Assembly: GCA_035249305.1 (NCBI GenBank)
Contig: DATFGQ010000089.1
Coordinates: forward strand, 1-64,000
Length of the DNA: 64,000 bases
Origin: DASUNP01 sp035249305
Lineage (GTDB): Bacteria > Acidobacteriota > Blastocatellia > UBA7656
Direction of reading: 5' to 3'
Numbering within the stretch: position 1 is the stretch's first letter; every line of letters begins with the position of its first letter. The notes beneath the pieces were generated by a model, which saw only the letters and a program-made list of their open reading frames with translations, made no database searches and had not been told where the DNA came from. The position numbers and the translations under genes are program-made. Below, piece by piece: positions 27,029 through 38,021 of the stretch.

Positions 27029-27250
27029 ATGAAGGTCAGAGAACTCATTGAACAGCTGAGAAATGTAGATCCAAATGCTGATATTGTTGCCCGTGGTCAT
27101 AGAGACTTCTTTTATCCGCTACTTTCAGTTGAACCGATGAATCTCAAGCCTATAGCAGTGATTGAGCAAAATACAAGAGCAGCTATCGCCTATAGAGACA
27201 CAATGAAAAGCCACGAGGGAGTTCCTTGCTTGAAAATTACTATCGATTGA
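27029..27250 (+). CDS. Small element-encoded protein, paralog B
   Basis: A 73-residue paralog of the preceding gene, sharing MKVxxLIE, the xNPDADIV-like block, the Tyr-Pro core and a following Asn-Leu-x-Pro. GAGGTAAG lies 8-15 bases upstream of the ATG. AT-rich codon use differs from the host chromosome and matches the rest of the element. A single DnaA-box-like TTATCCACA follows at 27256-27264. Confidence 0.65.
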   Translation: MKVRELIEQLRNVDPNADIVARGHRDFFYPLLSVEPMNLKPIAVIEQNTRAAIAYRDTMKSHEGVPCLKITID

Positions 27251-27397
27251 AAAACTTATCCACAGCCCATCCTGATCGCCCTACCACCAGTTTTGCATAA
27301 TTAGACAGGAAGCAAGAGGATTACATACCTTCAAATGAAGGGGCACTCACCGAGCAACAATAACGACTAAACCCTTTAGTGGTTTGGGGGAGATTTT

Positions 27398-28087
27398 CTA
27401 TCGAAGCCATCTCTTCACCCCGCCGTGATGTGAGCAAGTCCCTCTGCGACTCTGGCTAAAACTGAACGTGCCGTCCCGACATTCAGCCGTTGCCCCTTCG
27501 GGAACCTCAGATGCCCTCACCGGGCCGCTCCTGCCACCACTATTTGAACCGCCCCTGCTCGTCCTGGATGGGATTCTTGAAGAAGAATCGTAGCTACCTC
27601 CCTCATTCATCCGTTCGATAGAATCTGCGAGGTTGTTATATGAGTCTTGAAGCTGACGTTGAGCGTTGATTACTTGCCTGTCCAGTGGCAATGTGGGGCG
27701 AATGAATACGAGCAAGATTTCATAAGGCCCACGACCGTCGTAAGGTTCAAGCTCGACTTTGTATTCTCCCGATACCGTGGCGATGAACCAGATGGACTCG
27801 GCTCCATAAGCTCCGATGGGGGCGTCTACACCAACAAGCTTCTTGCCGTTTGGCCCGAAGGCCCGAACAATAACGTCAACCCCCTTCTGATTGACCTGGA
27901 TGGCGACGGTGTTACCAGCTTCAACCTCGAATCTGTATGTGTCGTTAATCCCCGGCTTGATCTCCCCACTGATAGGCTTACCAACTTCGAGCTTAGCTTG
28001 CTGTGCGAAGACCGGGGCTGAGAGCAGCAAGAGCAAGATAGGGATGCGAGAGAGGGGCATAAGATTCAGCCTTTGACTTAGCAGCAT
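27398..28087 (-). CDS. Exported PPC-domain protein with C-terminal DUF3761
   Basis: A 229-residue protein. I chose the ATG at 28087, which has GGAG six bases upstream; ATGs at 28099 and 28060 are alternatives. The signal peptide (PLSRIPILLLLLSAPVFAQ) is followed by a beta-sandwich resembling bacterial pre-peptidase C-terminal domains (GINDTYRFEVEAGNTVAIQV, GEYKVELEPYDGRGPYEILL). A Ser/Arg/Gly-rich linker leads to a DUF3761 module (ECRDGTFSFSQSRRGTCSHH, then GGVKRWL), a small Cys-His motif found in exported proteins. It is the only cargo gene next to the right repeat. Function unknown; an envelope or secreted role is likely. Confidence 0.75.
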   Translation of the reverse strand: MLLSQRLNLMPLSRIPILLLLLSAPVFAQQAKLEVGKPISGEIKPGINDTYRFEVEAGNTVAIQVNQKGVDVIVRAFGPNGKKLVGVDAPIGAYGAESIWFIATVSGEYKVELEPYDGRGPYEILLVFIRPTLPLDRQVINAQRQLQDSYNNLADSIERMNEGGSYDSSSRIPSRTSRGGSNSGGRSGPVRASEVPEGATAECRDGTFSFSQSRRGTCSHHGGVKRWLR

Positions 28088-28411
28088 TGTAATCTCCATT
28101 TCGGAATATAGATTACGGTCCTTGTACTCTTTGAGGCTTCGCTTGTCAAACTGAAATCTGATAAAACGAAATCTACGCAGGACAAGCAGAGCAATTCAAA
28201 GAAGGACCGCGACTGCTTATCAGCGGTAACCGTTTCAAATAAGGTGTGGGCGGGCTGAGAAACAAGTCTTGGCCTGATGTGGGGGTAAAATTGTTCCCGC
28301 AAATGACGAGATAAGACGAAAAATGGATTCGCTACTGTTGAGAAGTAAGGTGCTGAAACATAAGCAAAATATGTCCGTGACAAATCTTATATCACGGATT
28401 AAGGTTTTGAT
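28088..28411. other. Right end of the integrated element and 5' region of the mocA-like gene
   Basis: About 320 bases holding the upstream region of the PPC-DUF3761 gene, non-coding low-GC sequence, and from 28378 the right 72-bp repeat. No gene is visible. Recombinase arm sites might be expected here, but I could not define any. Confidence 0.5.
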
Positions 28412-28449
28412 ATGTTCTCCGCACTGCTTCTTGCCGCGGGCGAGTCGCG
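28378..28449 (+). repeat. Right attachment repeat (attR-like)
   Basis: 72 bases identical to 22956-23027. It supplies 34 bases upstream of the ATG at 28412 and the first 12 codons plus two bases of the mocA-like gene. Confidence 0.95.
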
Positions 28450-28993
28450 GCGCATGGGCGAGTTCAAACAGCTCCTGACTTTCGCCGGCAAGAGCTTCGT
28501 CGCCTGCTGCGTAGACAACCTGCTGGCTTCGCGCGTAAGCGAAGTCGTCGTAGTCACGGGCCACCGCCAGGCCGACGTTCGCCGCGCGGTCTCGGACCGC
28601 GCGGTCACGTTCGCCCACAACGAAGATTACCGCGAAGGGATGAGCTCATCGATCAAGCGCGGCCTGGAGTCGGTGTCGCCTTCAGCCCGCGTCCTCGTAG
28701 TCGCGCTCGTAGACCAGCCGCATATCGGGCCGGCCATCTTCAATCAAGTCATCGACGCGTACGAAAAGGACCGCCCGCTCATCGTCGTCCCGACGTACAA
28801 CGGCCGCAACGGGCACCCCATAGCGATCGACCTGAGATTGAAAGATGAGATCCTGGCTATGGACCCGCGCGTCGGGCTGAAACAAGTCGTTCACGCGCAC
28901 AAAGACAAAATCGTCTACACCGAAGCCGCGAGCGAAGCTGTATTGATCGACTGCGACCTGCCGGAAGATTACCGCCGCCTCCTAAACGGGTGA
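28412..28993 (+). CDS. MocA-like nucleotidyltransferase
   Basis: A 193-residue protein of the MobA/MocA nucleotidyltransferase family. The NTP-binding loop is ALLLAAGESRRMGEFKQLL. VVVVTGHRQADVRRAV, LVDQPHIGP (metal-binding Asp) and YNGRNGHPIAID follow in the expected order. The closest relatives transfer CMP or GMP to molybdopterin, but sugar or other substrates are possible. Its first 12 codons are duplicated at 22990 by the element's repeat, and the gene remains complete. Its original upstream sequence beyond 34 bases has been replaced. Transcription therefore now depends on element sequence or a cryptic promoter. Confidence 0.88.
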   Translation: MFSALLLAAGESRRMGEFKQLLTFAGKSFVACCVDNLLASRVSEVVVVTGHRQADVRRAVSDRAVTFAHNEDYREGMSSSIKRGLESVSPSARVLVVALVDQPHIGPAIFNQVIDAYEKDRPLIVVPTYNGRNGHPIAIDLRLKDEILAMDPRVGLKQVVHAHKDKIVYTEAASEAVLIDCDLPEDYRRLLNG

Positions 28994-29131
28994 CGGTACT
29001 TTTTACTCATCGATGATTACTGATTACCCACGCGTGATTACTATCTACCATGGCCTAAATGGAGCCCTCACCTCTTCGGGGTAGAGGTGAAAGTTGCGCC
29101 GCTTGAATACTCTCTATTCACCCAAAAAGGT

Positions 29132-29163
29132 AAAGAGGCTGGAGCGCGCTCCAGCCTCTTTTA
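29132..29163. terminator. Perfect palindromic bidirectional terminator
   Basis: AAAGAGGCTGGAGC and its exact inverted copy are separated by two bases. The arms end in A/T runs on both strands. It lies between the convergent mocA-like gene and the gene at 29192. Confidence 0.85.
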
Positions 29164-29191
29164 TGTAAGGTCTTGTTTTCAGGCAGATTCT

Positions 29192-29566
29192 TTAAACGGC
29201 GATCTTTTCAGTTCGCGCGCCGCGAGCGCCATACGGCATCTCGAATGGGATGACGCGGCCGCTTGACGCCGCCGCTTCGCTCTCCAACCGGCGCTCGGCG
29301 ATAATCTGCTGCGCGTACAGCGCGCGGCTCGCGGCCAGGATGTAGCTGTGGCCGCCGCACTGCGAGCAGTTGCCGTGACGGTCGAGGTAGGTCTTGAGCG
29401 GGCGCGATTCATCACCCGAGCAGTCTCCGCAGATTATCTGCACGCCCATGGTGATCAAGGATGTACGTGGCTCGCTAAGTTGCGCCGAGTCGGTCTTGTG
29501 GCTCTTCAACAGGATAAGTGTGGTCAAAGCGAAAACGATCAGTGTCGCCGCGATGATAATCAACAT
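29192..29566 (-). CDS. Small membrane protein with zinc ribbon
   Basis: A 124-residue protein. The N-terminal membrane helix (MLIIIAATLIVFALTTLILL) is followed by a short linker and a probable zinc ribbon with CGDC and CSQCG. About 50 residues are soluble (AASRALYAQQIIAERRLESE). The domain would face the cytoplasm if the helix is an N-out anchor. I do not recognise the family. A membrane-tethered zinc-ribbon protein is all that can be said. Confidence 0.65.
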   Translation of the reverse strand: MLIIIAATLIVFALTTLILLKSHKTDSAQLSEPRTSLITMGVQIICGDCSGDESRPLKTYLDRHGNCSQCGGHSYILAASRALYAQQIIAERRLESEAAASSGRVIPFEMPYGARGARTEKIAV

Positions 29567-30003
29567 AATGAACTCCTTATTGTCTATCTGCTATATCAGT
29601 TACCAGCCAAAAACCTGATGCGGCTAACCTGCTCGCCGCGCCGTCCTTAAATACGAACGAAAGCGAAGCAAAGGATTGCGTCGCCGCCGTTTCTTAAGCA
29701 ATGTCTATGCCACCTCCCGCCTAAGGTCGCAGAAATGTTATGTGCGCTTACGATTCAAGGCTTTTGAGCCCTCTAGCAGATTCGCCACGCAGATTCAGTA
29801 TGCGAATGGGTAAAAAATGCAAGCTATCAGTACAAAGATGTACCAAATTATTTCAGGCCGGATCATTATTTGCGGCCGCCGCGAGGTGGAAAGGTGAGAT
29901 CGCTTTGACCAAAATCAATCGCGCTTGCGATCAAGTTGATCGCAAGCGCGACCTGAAACCCTTATTCGCTCTTGTGTAAACCAGTTTCGGTCGATTGCCC
30001 TGG
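29567..30003. other. 437-base gap with a perfect 16-bp-arm hairpin
   Basis: TCGCGCTTGCGATCAA (29919-29934) and its exact inverted copy (29936-29951) are separated by a single G. On the minus strand the hairpin is followed by TTGATTTTGG and lies about 50 bases past the stop of the YeaQ-like gene, so it is probably its terminator. An 79-codon frame at 29740-29979 crosses the hairpin and lacks coding character. Confidence 0.5.
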
Positions 30004-30279
30004 TTAGGTGGTCCTTCTCTGCATCATTCGCCAGATCAGCAGCACGATGATCGCGCCTACGATTGAGAGAATCCAGCTAGGCGACGGGGTGAAGTAGCCT
30101 TCGCCTCTTGGCGCGCCGAAAATAAGACGACCAATGAGCCCGCCTACTACGCTCCCGACTATGCCGAGCACCGCTGTCATCAAGCAACCCATCGGGTCGC
30201 GGCCCGGCACCAGCAACCGCGCAATCGCACCGACGATCACTCCCATTATCAACCAGCCTATAATCTCTCCGATTCCCAT
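30004..30279 (-). CDS. GlsB/YeaQ/YmgE-type stress membrane protein
   Basis: A 91-residue protein from the ATG at 30279, with AGGAGG five bases upstream (30285-30290), which excludes an ATG 39 bases earlier. Three hydrophobic glycine-rich helices (IIGWLIMGVIVGAIARLLVP, GCLMTAVLGIVGSVVGGLIG, SWILSIVGAIIVLLIWRMM) with the PGRDPMGC loop are typical of the transglycosylase-associated family. These are general-stress inner-membrane proteins without known enzymatic activity. Confidence 0.92.
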   Translation of the reverse strand: MGIGEIIGWLIMGVIVGAIARLLVPGRDPMGCLMTAVLGIVGSVVGGLIGRLIFGAPRGEGYFTPSPSWILSIVGAIIVLLIWRMMQRRTT

Positions 30280-30383
30280 ACTGGCCTCCTTCGGGTTGTC
30301 GTCCACGACTAGAGTCAAGAAGTCGGTTCGATATTACGGGCGCACTCGGTTGGGTGTCAACGTCGAGCCGGTCGGCCGATCGA

Positions 30384-31514
30384 TTAAGAGCTGCGCTTGA
30401 TGTAGAGCCGTGCCGCCGTAGTCCGTATCACGTCGGGGATGTTCTTGTTCGTCGACAGCGCGCGCATGTCGCGCGTCTGTATGCGGTTGAGGAAGCCGAG
30501 GCTCTGGGCGATGGGTGTGCGCGGGTTGCGAACGAGGTTGTGTATGACCGTGTACGACCGCGTCCACGCGCGGTTCTGCCCTATCTGGCGGAGCACGTCT
30601 TCGGGCACGGTCTTGATCGAAGCGATGTTCTCGACCTCCGTGTCCGTAAGGCGCGGGTTGCGCAAGACCGCGCCGGCCACGATCCGGTTAGGGTCGCGGA
30701 TCAGGATCAATCGCGCCTCGCGCGTGCCCTTGATCGCGAGCATCACCCGGTCCTTGATGCTCATCAACGCGATCTGCTGAAAGACGGGCAGCCGCTCGGG
30801 CAGGACGGCCCCCTCGACGGACTCAAGATCGTTGATGGCCTGCGCTATGTCGTTCTGCACCTCGGCCGCGGGGACAGAAGAGTCGAACGGCCCGTACTCG
30901 GCTTCGTACTCGATGATGAACGTATCGTCTATCGCCTCGTCGACCAGGCCCAGCCGCACGAGGTCCTCTATGCCTTCGATGGCGACCGTCGACTGGCGTG
31001 CCTCCTCGGCCGCGCGCGCGGCCTCTTCGGCCTGCGCCTGGGCGCGTTGCTCGTCGGCCACCAGACGAGCGCCGAAACGCTTCTCGAAGAACTCCTCGCG
31101 CACTTCGCGGGCGCGGCGCTCGGCCTCGGGCGTGCGCTCGGGGTTAGTGAGTATCGCCTCGATTATTGCGGGCGAGCGGATCAGGCTCTGCTGCTTGAGC
31201 GATATGGCCTCAAGTATGCGCGGGTCGCGGCTCAACGCCGCCAGGCGGGCGAGCACCGCGTCCGGGGTCGTCCGGTTGAAGACCGTGGCCTCGACTATCT
31301 CGCGAGGCGCGCGCGGCCAGACGCACAGGAAGCCGAGCACGTCGGCGGGAGCCTTCGTGTCGGACGCGAGCGTGGCGAACGATTCGGGCTTGAGCGTCTC
31401 GATAGTCTCGGAGGCGGCCGATCGAATCTCCGGGCTTTCGTCCTCCGAGAGCACGACCAGCGCTTCGAGCATCTCTTCGTTGGTGAGCGGGAACAACCCT
31501 CGGGCGGCGGCCAT
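30384..31514 (-). CDS. HEAT-like helical repeat protein
   Basis: A 376-residue helical protein. The N-terminal and C-terminal parts each show repeating helix pairs with DES/PEIR- and DPRI-like turns (LSEDESPEIRSAASETIETL, LSRDPRILEAISL, then IRDPNRIVAGAVLRNPRLTD, LVRNPRTPIAQSLGF). This is typical of HEAT or leucine-rich-repeat-variant solenoids. The middle (about 145-185) is an Ala/Glu/Arg coiled region. The frame stays open for about 26 codons upstream of the ATG without a standard start, and those codons read like protein (SVLESVRAGSIPRAVK). The true start could be a rare codon there. No enzymatic motif; a scaffold role is inferred. Confidence 0.7.
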   Translation of the reverse strand: MAAARGLFPLTNEEMLEALVVLSEDESPEIRSAASETIETLKPESFATLASDTKAPADVLGFLCVWPRAPREIVEATVFNRTTPDAVLARLAALSRDPRILEAISLKQQSLIRSPAIIEAILTNPERTPEAERRAREVREEFFEKRFGARLVADEQRAQAQAEEAARAAEEARQSTVAIEGIEDLVRLGLVDEAIDDTFIIEYEAEYGPFDSSVPAAEVQNDIAQAINDLESVEGAVLPERLPVFQQIALMSIKDRVMLAIKGTREARLILIRDPNRIVAGAVLRNPRLTDTEVENIASIKTVPEDVLRQIGQNRAWTRSYTVIHNLVRNPRTPIAQSLGFLNRIQTRDMRALSTNKNIPDVIRTTAARLYIKRSS

Positions 31515-31674
31515 CTTTACCGCGCGAGGGATAGAGCCAGCTCTGACAGATTCTAAGACGCTGCTTGCGATGACTTCACTCCGAACTCAAGTTTAGTGGG
31601 GTCTGATTGTGAGGGCTTGTAGAGAAAGGAAGATTACTACAGATCGGCTACCGCTTCAATTCTTTTAGTTTCGA

Positions 31675-31714
31675 GGGCCATCTGAGGTCTCAAATTTGAG
31701 ACCTCAGATGGCCC
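31675..31714. terminator. Perfect 40-bp palindrome after secA
   Basis: GGGCCATCTGAGGTCTCAAA is followed directly by its exact inverted copy. It begins seven bases past the secA stop on the minus strand. There is no T tract, so it could be a terminator-like or mRNA-stabilising hairpin, or a dispersed palindrome. Confidence 0.6.
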
Positions 31715-31720
31715 AATGAA

Positions 31721-34585
<2,865 letters not shown>

Positions 34586-34899
34586 AACTCTCTCTAGCTT
34601 TCGGCCACTGCCAGAAACCAATCAGCCTGCTGGAACCGAGGCGGGCTTGTTATCAAAGGCCGGCCTTCGCCAACAGGCTGAAGATAAGTACTCGGGTTCA
34701 TCCAAAGGCATGCTCACAGTCAGCCTTCAAATCCTTCAGCGACACCAATATAGATTTTATTTGATGCGAAACTGTGAGTCAAACGTCGCGCCGCCGGGCG
34801 TGAAGACACGTATCCTTAATAGAGCGCAGCCGGCCAGCCGGCGCGGGCGCTAAGCGGTCCGATCCGGTATGAAAGTGAATCTCTACAGCCTAAAAGCGA
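34586..34899. other. Upstream region of secA, 314 bases
   Basis: It should contain the secA promoter, read leftward. I see no gene, no clear hexamer pair and no recognisable RNA element, so I cannot say whether secA is controlled by a SecM-like leader. Confidence 0.35.
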
Positions 34900-35172
34900 C
34901 TACCGCATGCCGCCGTACATAGAAGCGCCGGTAGCGAACTGAACTATCAGCCCCAGAATAATCAGGCCGGTCCAGATGAGCATTATGGTCTTAAGGTTGA
35001 GCTTCGTCGAGTTCATCCATCCCCAGACGAAAGTGTAGAGCGAGCAGATAAGACCCAGGATCCCTTTCAAGGCTCCTTCGTTCTGAAACAGCTTAATCAG
35101 CACGATGATGAAGCATATCAGAGAGCCTATCCAAATCGGAATCAGAAGCAGTCCCAGACCTTCCATATTCAC
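34900..35172 (-). CDS. Small multi-pass membrane protein
   Basis: A 90-residue protein with about three hydrophobic helices (GLLLIPIWIGSLICFIIVLI, GILGLICSLYTFVWGW, TIMLIWTGLIILGLIVQFAT). I know no family with confidence. It is followed upstream on the same strand by a DUF2752 gene with 34 bases between them, so the two may be co-transcribed. Both are small inner-membrane proteins. Confidence 0.6.
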   Translation of the reverse strand: MNMEGLGLLLIPIWIGSLICFIIVLIKLFQNEGALKGILGLICSLYTFVWGWMNSTKLNLKTIMLIWTGLIILGLIVQFATGASMYGGMR

Positions 35173-35206
35173 AAGCCTCCAGTTTGTTTTTTGACTTCAA
35201 AAAAGA

Positions 35207-35692
35207 TCATGCCTCGATTAAACGTATGAACGCTGTAGAGAACAACAGCCTGATCAGCCAGTAGATCATAAAAGCGATTAACAGGACCGCCGTAAGCCCC
35301 GTCCGGCGTTCCAGTGATTCGACCTTCATTATCAGCGCCCGCCTCGGTCCGGCCGGCAGCAGGGTTGATGCGCCCATCAGCGCGAGGGCGAACGCAAACA
35401 GCGGGGCGAACGCATGGAGCGCGAAAGAGGTCTGCCAGTCGCCGCGCGCCAGCGCGATAATGGCGCGCGACAACCCGCACCCCGGACAAGGTACGCCCAG
35501 CACCGAAAGGATGGGGCACTGCCACCCGGCCGAGCCTACGGCGGTCAGGGCGCACTGTATTGCCGCCGCCGATGTAATGACGGCCGCCATCACCCGGCTC
35601 TCGATTAAAGGAGAGAGGATGGGGGTCGAAAGCTTGCGCTTCGCCTCTCGGGCTTTTACATCGAACGAGTCGAACAGTACCGTCGGATTCAA
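35207..35692 (-). CDS. DUF2752 membrane protein
   Basis: A 161-residue protein. The DUF2752 signature is clear: CPILSVLGVPCPGCGLSRAI, then ALARGDWQTSFALHAFAP, followed by hydrophobic helices (LFAFALALMGASTLLPAG, GLTAVLLIAFMIYWLIRLLF). The CPxCG motif may bind a metal or form a disulfide. Function unknown. A preceding hydrophobic helix (VMAAVITSAAAIQCALTAVG) gives three membrane spans. Confidence 0.8.
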   Translation of the reverse strand: MNPTVLFDSFDVKAREAKRKLSTPILSPLIESRVMAAVITSAAAIQCALTAVGSAGWQCPILSVLGVPCPGCGLSRAIIALARGDWQTSFALHAFAPLFAFALALMGASTLLPAGPRRALIMKVESLERRTGLTAVLLIAFMIYWLIRLLFSTAFIRLIEA

Positions 35693-36282
35693 AGCTCGGT
35701 CTCCGCCATTACTAATCGATATTGAATTGTCTTACTTCTTCTCGCGGCGCGCTGACGTTGCCGCGAGACTATGTGATCTACCTTCTGGGGTGCCAATAAA
35801 GCATGCGCTGTAGCGCCCGGCGCGAATCCTTTTGCGATCCTTTATATTGCCTTACTGTCGAGCAGCCGGGCGACGAGATTATACGCATAATTGAAAACCG
35901 GGGGCAATCAAACTTTGATGTAAGATTACTTTCTCACCCCGCGACACTGCCCGAACGGGTGATTCGAATCGCAATACAGAGCGCAAAAAAAATAGTGTTG
36001 ACTTCAATATGGGCGGATGGTAGAAATGGCTCCGGTCGCACAAGTATCATTAAGCTGATATTTGATGGTTGTGAAGATAGCATCTGTCGTTGATGCCCTG
36101 CGGGGCGCCCCTCTTTAAATTCTCGCAACCTTGCTACAGAGGTCCTTCAATTCAGGTCTGCCCCTGCGATTCAATTTGAAACTCGGATCTCCGATTTTCG
36201 GTTGATGAAAAACATTGTCCCTCCAACATCGATCCGAAATCCGAATCTGAGATTTGAAATTTGACATCCTTCCGGGGGGCAT
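35693..36282. promoter_or_regulatory. 590-base region upstream of the pil operon
   Basis: This divergent gap must hold promoters for pilM and the DUF2752 gene. A 96-codon frame at 35803-36093 lacks the codon bias of neighbouring genes and I do not accept it. Near 36171-36265 lie short AT-rich heptamer-like repeats (GATCCGA, AATCCGA, ATCTGAG, ATTTGAA in tandem) facing a partly complementary run. This resembles a degraded version of the heptamer hairpins elsewhere in the window. Confidence 0.4.
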
Positions 36283-37347
36283 ATGCTGGGAAAAAAGAAT
36301 AAGAGCATCGTCGGCCTCGACATCGGTTCAAGCGCGCTCAAGGCCGTGGAACTCAAGCCCGTGCGCGGCGGCTTCGAACTGATGCACATAGCGCATCAGA
36401 ATCTTCAATCAGACACCATCGTAGACGGACACATAATAGACCTCAATCACGTCAGCGATTGCATCAACCGCGTCTGGACGGACCAGAGCATCAAGACCAA
36501 CCTGATCGCGACATCGCTCTCCGGACACGCAGTAATAGTAAAAAAGATAACGCTACCGGCCATGCCCGAAGAAGAGCTCGACGAGCAGATACACTGGGAG
36601 GCCGAGCAGTACATACCCTTCGACATAAACGACGTGAACCTCTACCACGAGATCATCAACTACGACGCCACGGGCCAGCACATGGACGTGCTGCTTGTGG
36701 CCTGCAAGCGCGACAAGATCGCGCAGTTCACTCAGGTCATCTCGCAGGCGGGCAAGCAGCCGATGATCGTAGACGTGGACGCCTTCGCGCTCCAGAACGC
36801 CTATGAAGTCAACTACCAGCCGATGCCCAACCAGACCGTAGCGCTTCTCGACATAGGCGCTTCGGTGATGACGATCAACATCGTCCGCGGCGTGACCTCG
36901 ATCTTCACGCGCGACATATCGGCGGGCGGCAACCAGTACACCGACCTGCTCCAGAAGGAGCTGGACCTGACGTTCGAGCAGGCCGAGGCGCTAAAGCGCG
37001 GCGCGGACCTGGGCGCCGACGTGACGCTGGAGCATGCCGAGCCCGCGATAAGGAGCGTGTCGGAGATGCTGGGGCTTGAGATACAGCGCACGCTCGACTT
37101 CTTCCGCGCAACGGCCGTCGACTCCCCGCAGATCGACCGTATGCTGATAGCCGGCGGGTCGTCGAAGGTCGCGCAGCTTTGCGAGTATCTTTCAGACAAG
37201 TTCCAGATGCCGGTCGAAAGGTTCGACTCGTTCCGCTCGATACGCTTCGACCAGAAGCGGTTCGACGACGAGTACCTCAGGGAGCTCTCGCCCAACATGG
37301 CCGTGGCCGTCGGCCTCGCAGTACGTGTGATGGAGGTGGCGAAATGA
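36283..37347 (+). CDS. pilM: Type IV pilus inner-membrane accessory protein PilM
   Basis: A 354-residue actin-like cytoplasmic ATPase-fold protein that binds the PilN N-terminus in the pilus alignment complex. Motifs: phosphate loop SIVGLDIGSSALKAVELKPV, EEQIHWEAEQYIPFDINDVN-type block (here EELDEQIHWEAEQYIPFDIN), VALLDIGASVMTINIV as phosphate 2, and IDRMLIAGGSSKVAQLCEYL. The strong GGGGGG purine run upstream of the ATG acts as the RBS. It heads pilM-N-O-P-Q, and its stop overlaps the pilN start (ATGA). Confidence 0.95.
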   Translation: MLGKKNKSIVGLDIGSSALKAVELKPVRGGFELMHIAHQNLQSDTIVDGHIIDLNHVSDCINRVWTDQSIKTNLIATSLSGHAVIVKKITLPAMPEEELDEQIHWEAEQYIPFDINDVNLYHEIINYDATGQHMDVLLVACKRDKIAQFTQVISQAGKQPMIVDVDAFALQNAYEVNYQPMPNQTVALLDIGASVMTINIVRGVTSIFTRDISAGGNQYTDLLQKELDLTFEQAEALKRGADLGADVTLEHAEPAIRSVSEMLGLEIQRTLDFFRATAVDSPQIDRMLIAGGSSKVAQLCEYLSDKFQMPVERFDSFRSIRFDQKRFDDEYLRELSPNMAVAVGLAVRVMEVAK

Positions 37348-37991
37348 TCCGCGTAAACCTACTTGAAGGCACCGCCGAGCAGCGCGTCTCCGTGCAGAAG
37401 ACAAAGGTGGCCGCGCGCCGCGGTCAGCAGATATTCATGATAGCCGCCGCGCTCATGGTATTCCTCGTGGCGATAGGCGTCGACCACCTCTGGACCAACA
37501 ACGCGCATGCGGAAGCCAAAGAGGTTCTCAAGAGCGAAGAGGAAGTCGCCGAAAAGCTCAAGGCCGACATCGCCCGCAAAGACCAGCTCGAAGCCGAGCT
37601 CAAGCAGGTCGAGGAGCGCATCAGGGTCATCAAGCAACTGCGCGCCGAGCAGAAAGGGCCGGTCGCCTTGATGTCTGCTATCAACGAGCGCATGCCCGGC
37701 GGCCAGGCGGACTTCCGGCTGCTGTCCGTCACTCAGAAGGGCAGCCAGCTCCAGATCATCGGCACCTCGCTCAACCAGCAGATCGTGGCCGACTTCTTAA
37801 AGCAGTTGGAGTTTTCAAACGGCCTCTTCTCTAACCTCACGCTCAACATCGAAGGCAAAGAGGTGAAGCCCGAAGCCGACGGCGACAAGAAGGCGGACGC
37901 CGAAGAGATGGTGCGCGTCTACCTGTTCAAGATCGACTGCACCTACAACAAGCCGCGCGCCGAGGGCGACACGAAACAGGAGCAAAAGTAG
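37344..37991 (+). CDS. pilN: Type IV pilus assembly protein PilN
   Basis: A 215-residue bitopic membrane protein. The start is the ATG at 37344, overlapping the pilM stop; the conserved N-terminus MIRVNLLEGTAEQR is the PilM-binding peptide. One membrane helix (QQIFMIAAALMVFLVAIGVD) leads to a periplasmic coiled coil (EEEVAEKLKADIARKDQLEA) and a ferredoxin-like domain (LLSVTQKGSQLQIIGTSLNQ). It forms a heterodimer with PilO linking the cytoplasm to the secretin. Confidence 0.94.
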   Translation: MIRVNLLEGTAEQRVSVQKTKVAARRGQQIFMIAAALMVFLVAIGVDHLWTNNAHAEAKEVLKSEEEVAEKLKADIARKDQLEAELKQVEERIRVIKQLRAEQKGPVALMSAINERMPGGQADFRLLSVTQKGSQLQIIGTSLNQQIVADFLKQLEFSNGLFSNLTLNIEGKEVKPEADGDKKADAEEMVRVYLFKIDCTYNKPRAEGDTKQEQK

Positions 37992-38021
37992 GCTAGCAAG
38001 CCAGCACGAGGAGATTCGGTT

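Larger units (their letters stand above)
22956..28449. mobile_element. Integrated element of about 5.4 kb bounded by 72-bp direct repeats
   Basis: Perfect 72-bp direct repeats (22956-23027 and 28378-28449) enclose a stretch of visibly lower GC than its surroundings. A broken tyrosine recombinase begins about 60 bases inside the left repeat. The repeat includes the ribosome binding region and first 12 codons of a mocA-like gene. Only the right copy continues into the full gene, so the site is the 5' end of a protein gene rather than a tRNA. Cargo: a kinase / signal-peptidase-like fusion, a frameshifted small Cys-containing gene, two small paralogous genes, and a PPC-DUF3761 exported protein. 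No replication, conjugation or capsid genes were seen, so this is a small genomic islet or a degraded integrative element. Confidence 0.9.

Noticed and set aside
27256..27264. DnaA box suggesting a replication origin in the element
   Set aside because: A single TTATCCACA without clustering, AT-rich unwinding region or replication gene is not enough.
29740..29979. Open frame of 79 codons
   Set aside because: It crosses a perfect hairpin and has no RBS or recognisable sequence character.
35803..36093. Open frame of 96 codons upstream of pilM
   Set aside because: Codon use is unlike the neighbours, no good RBS, no protein-like pattern.
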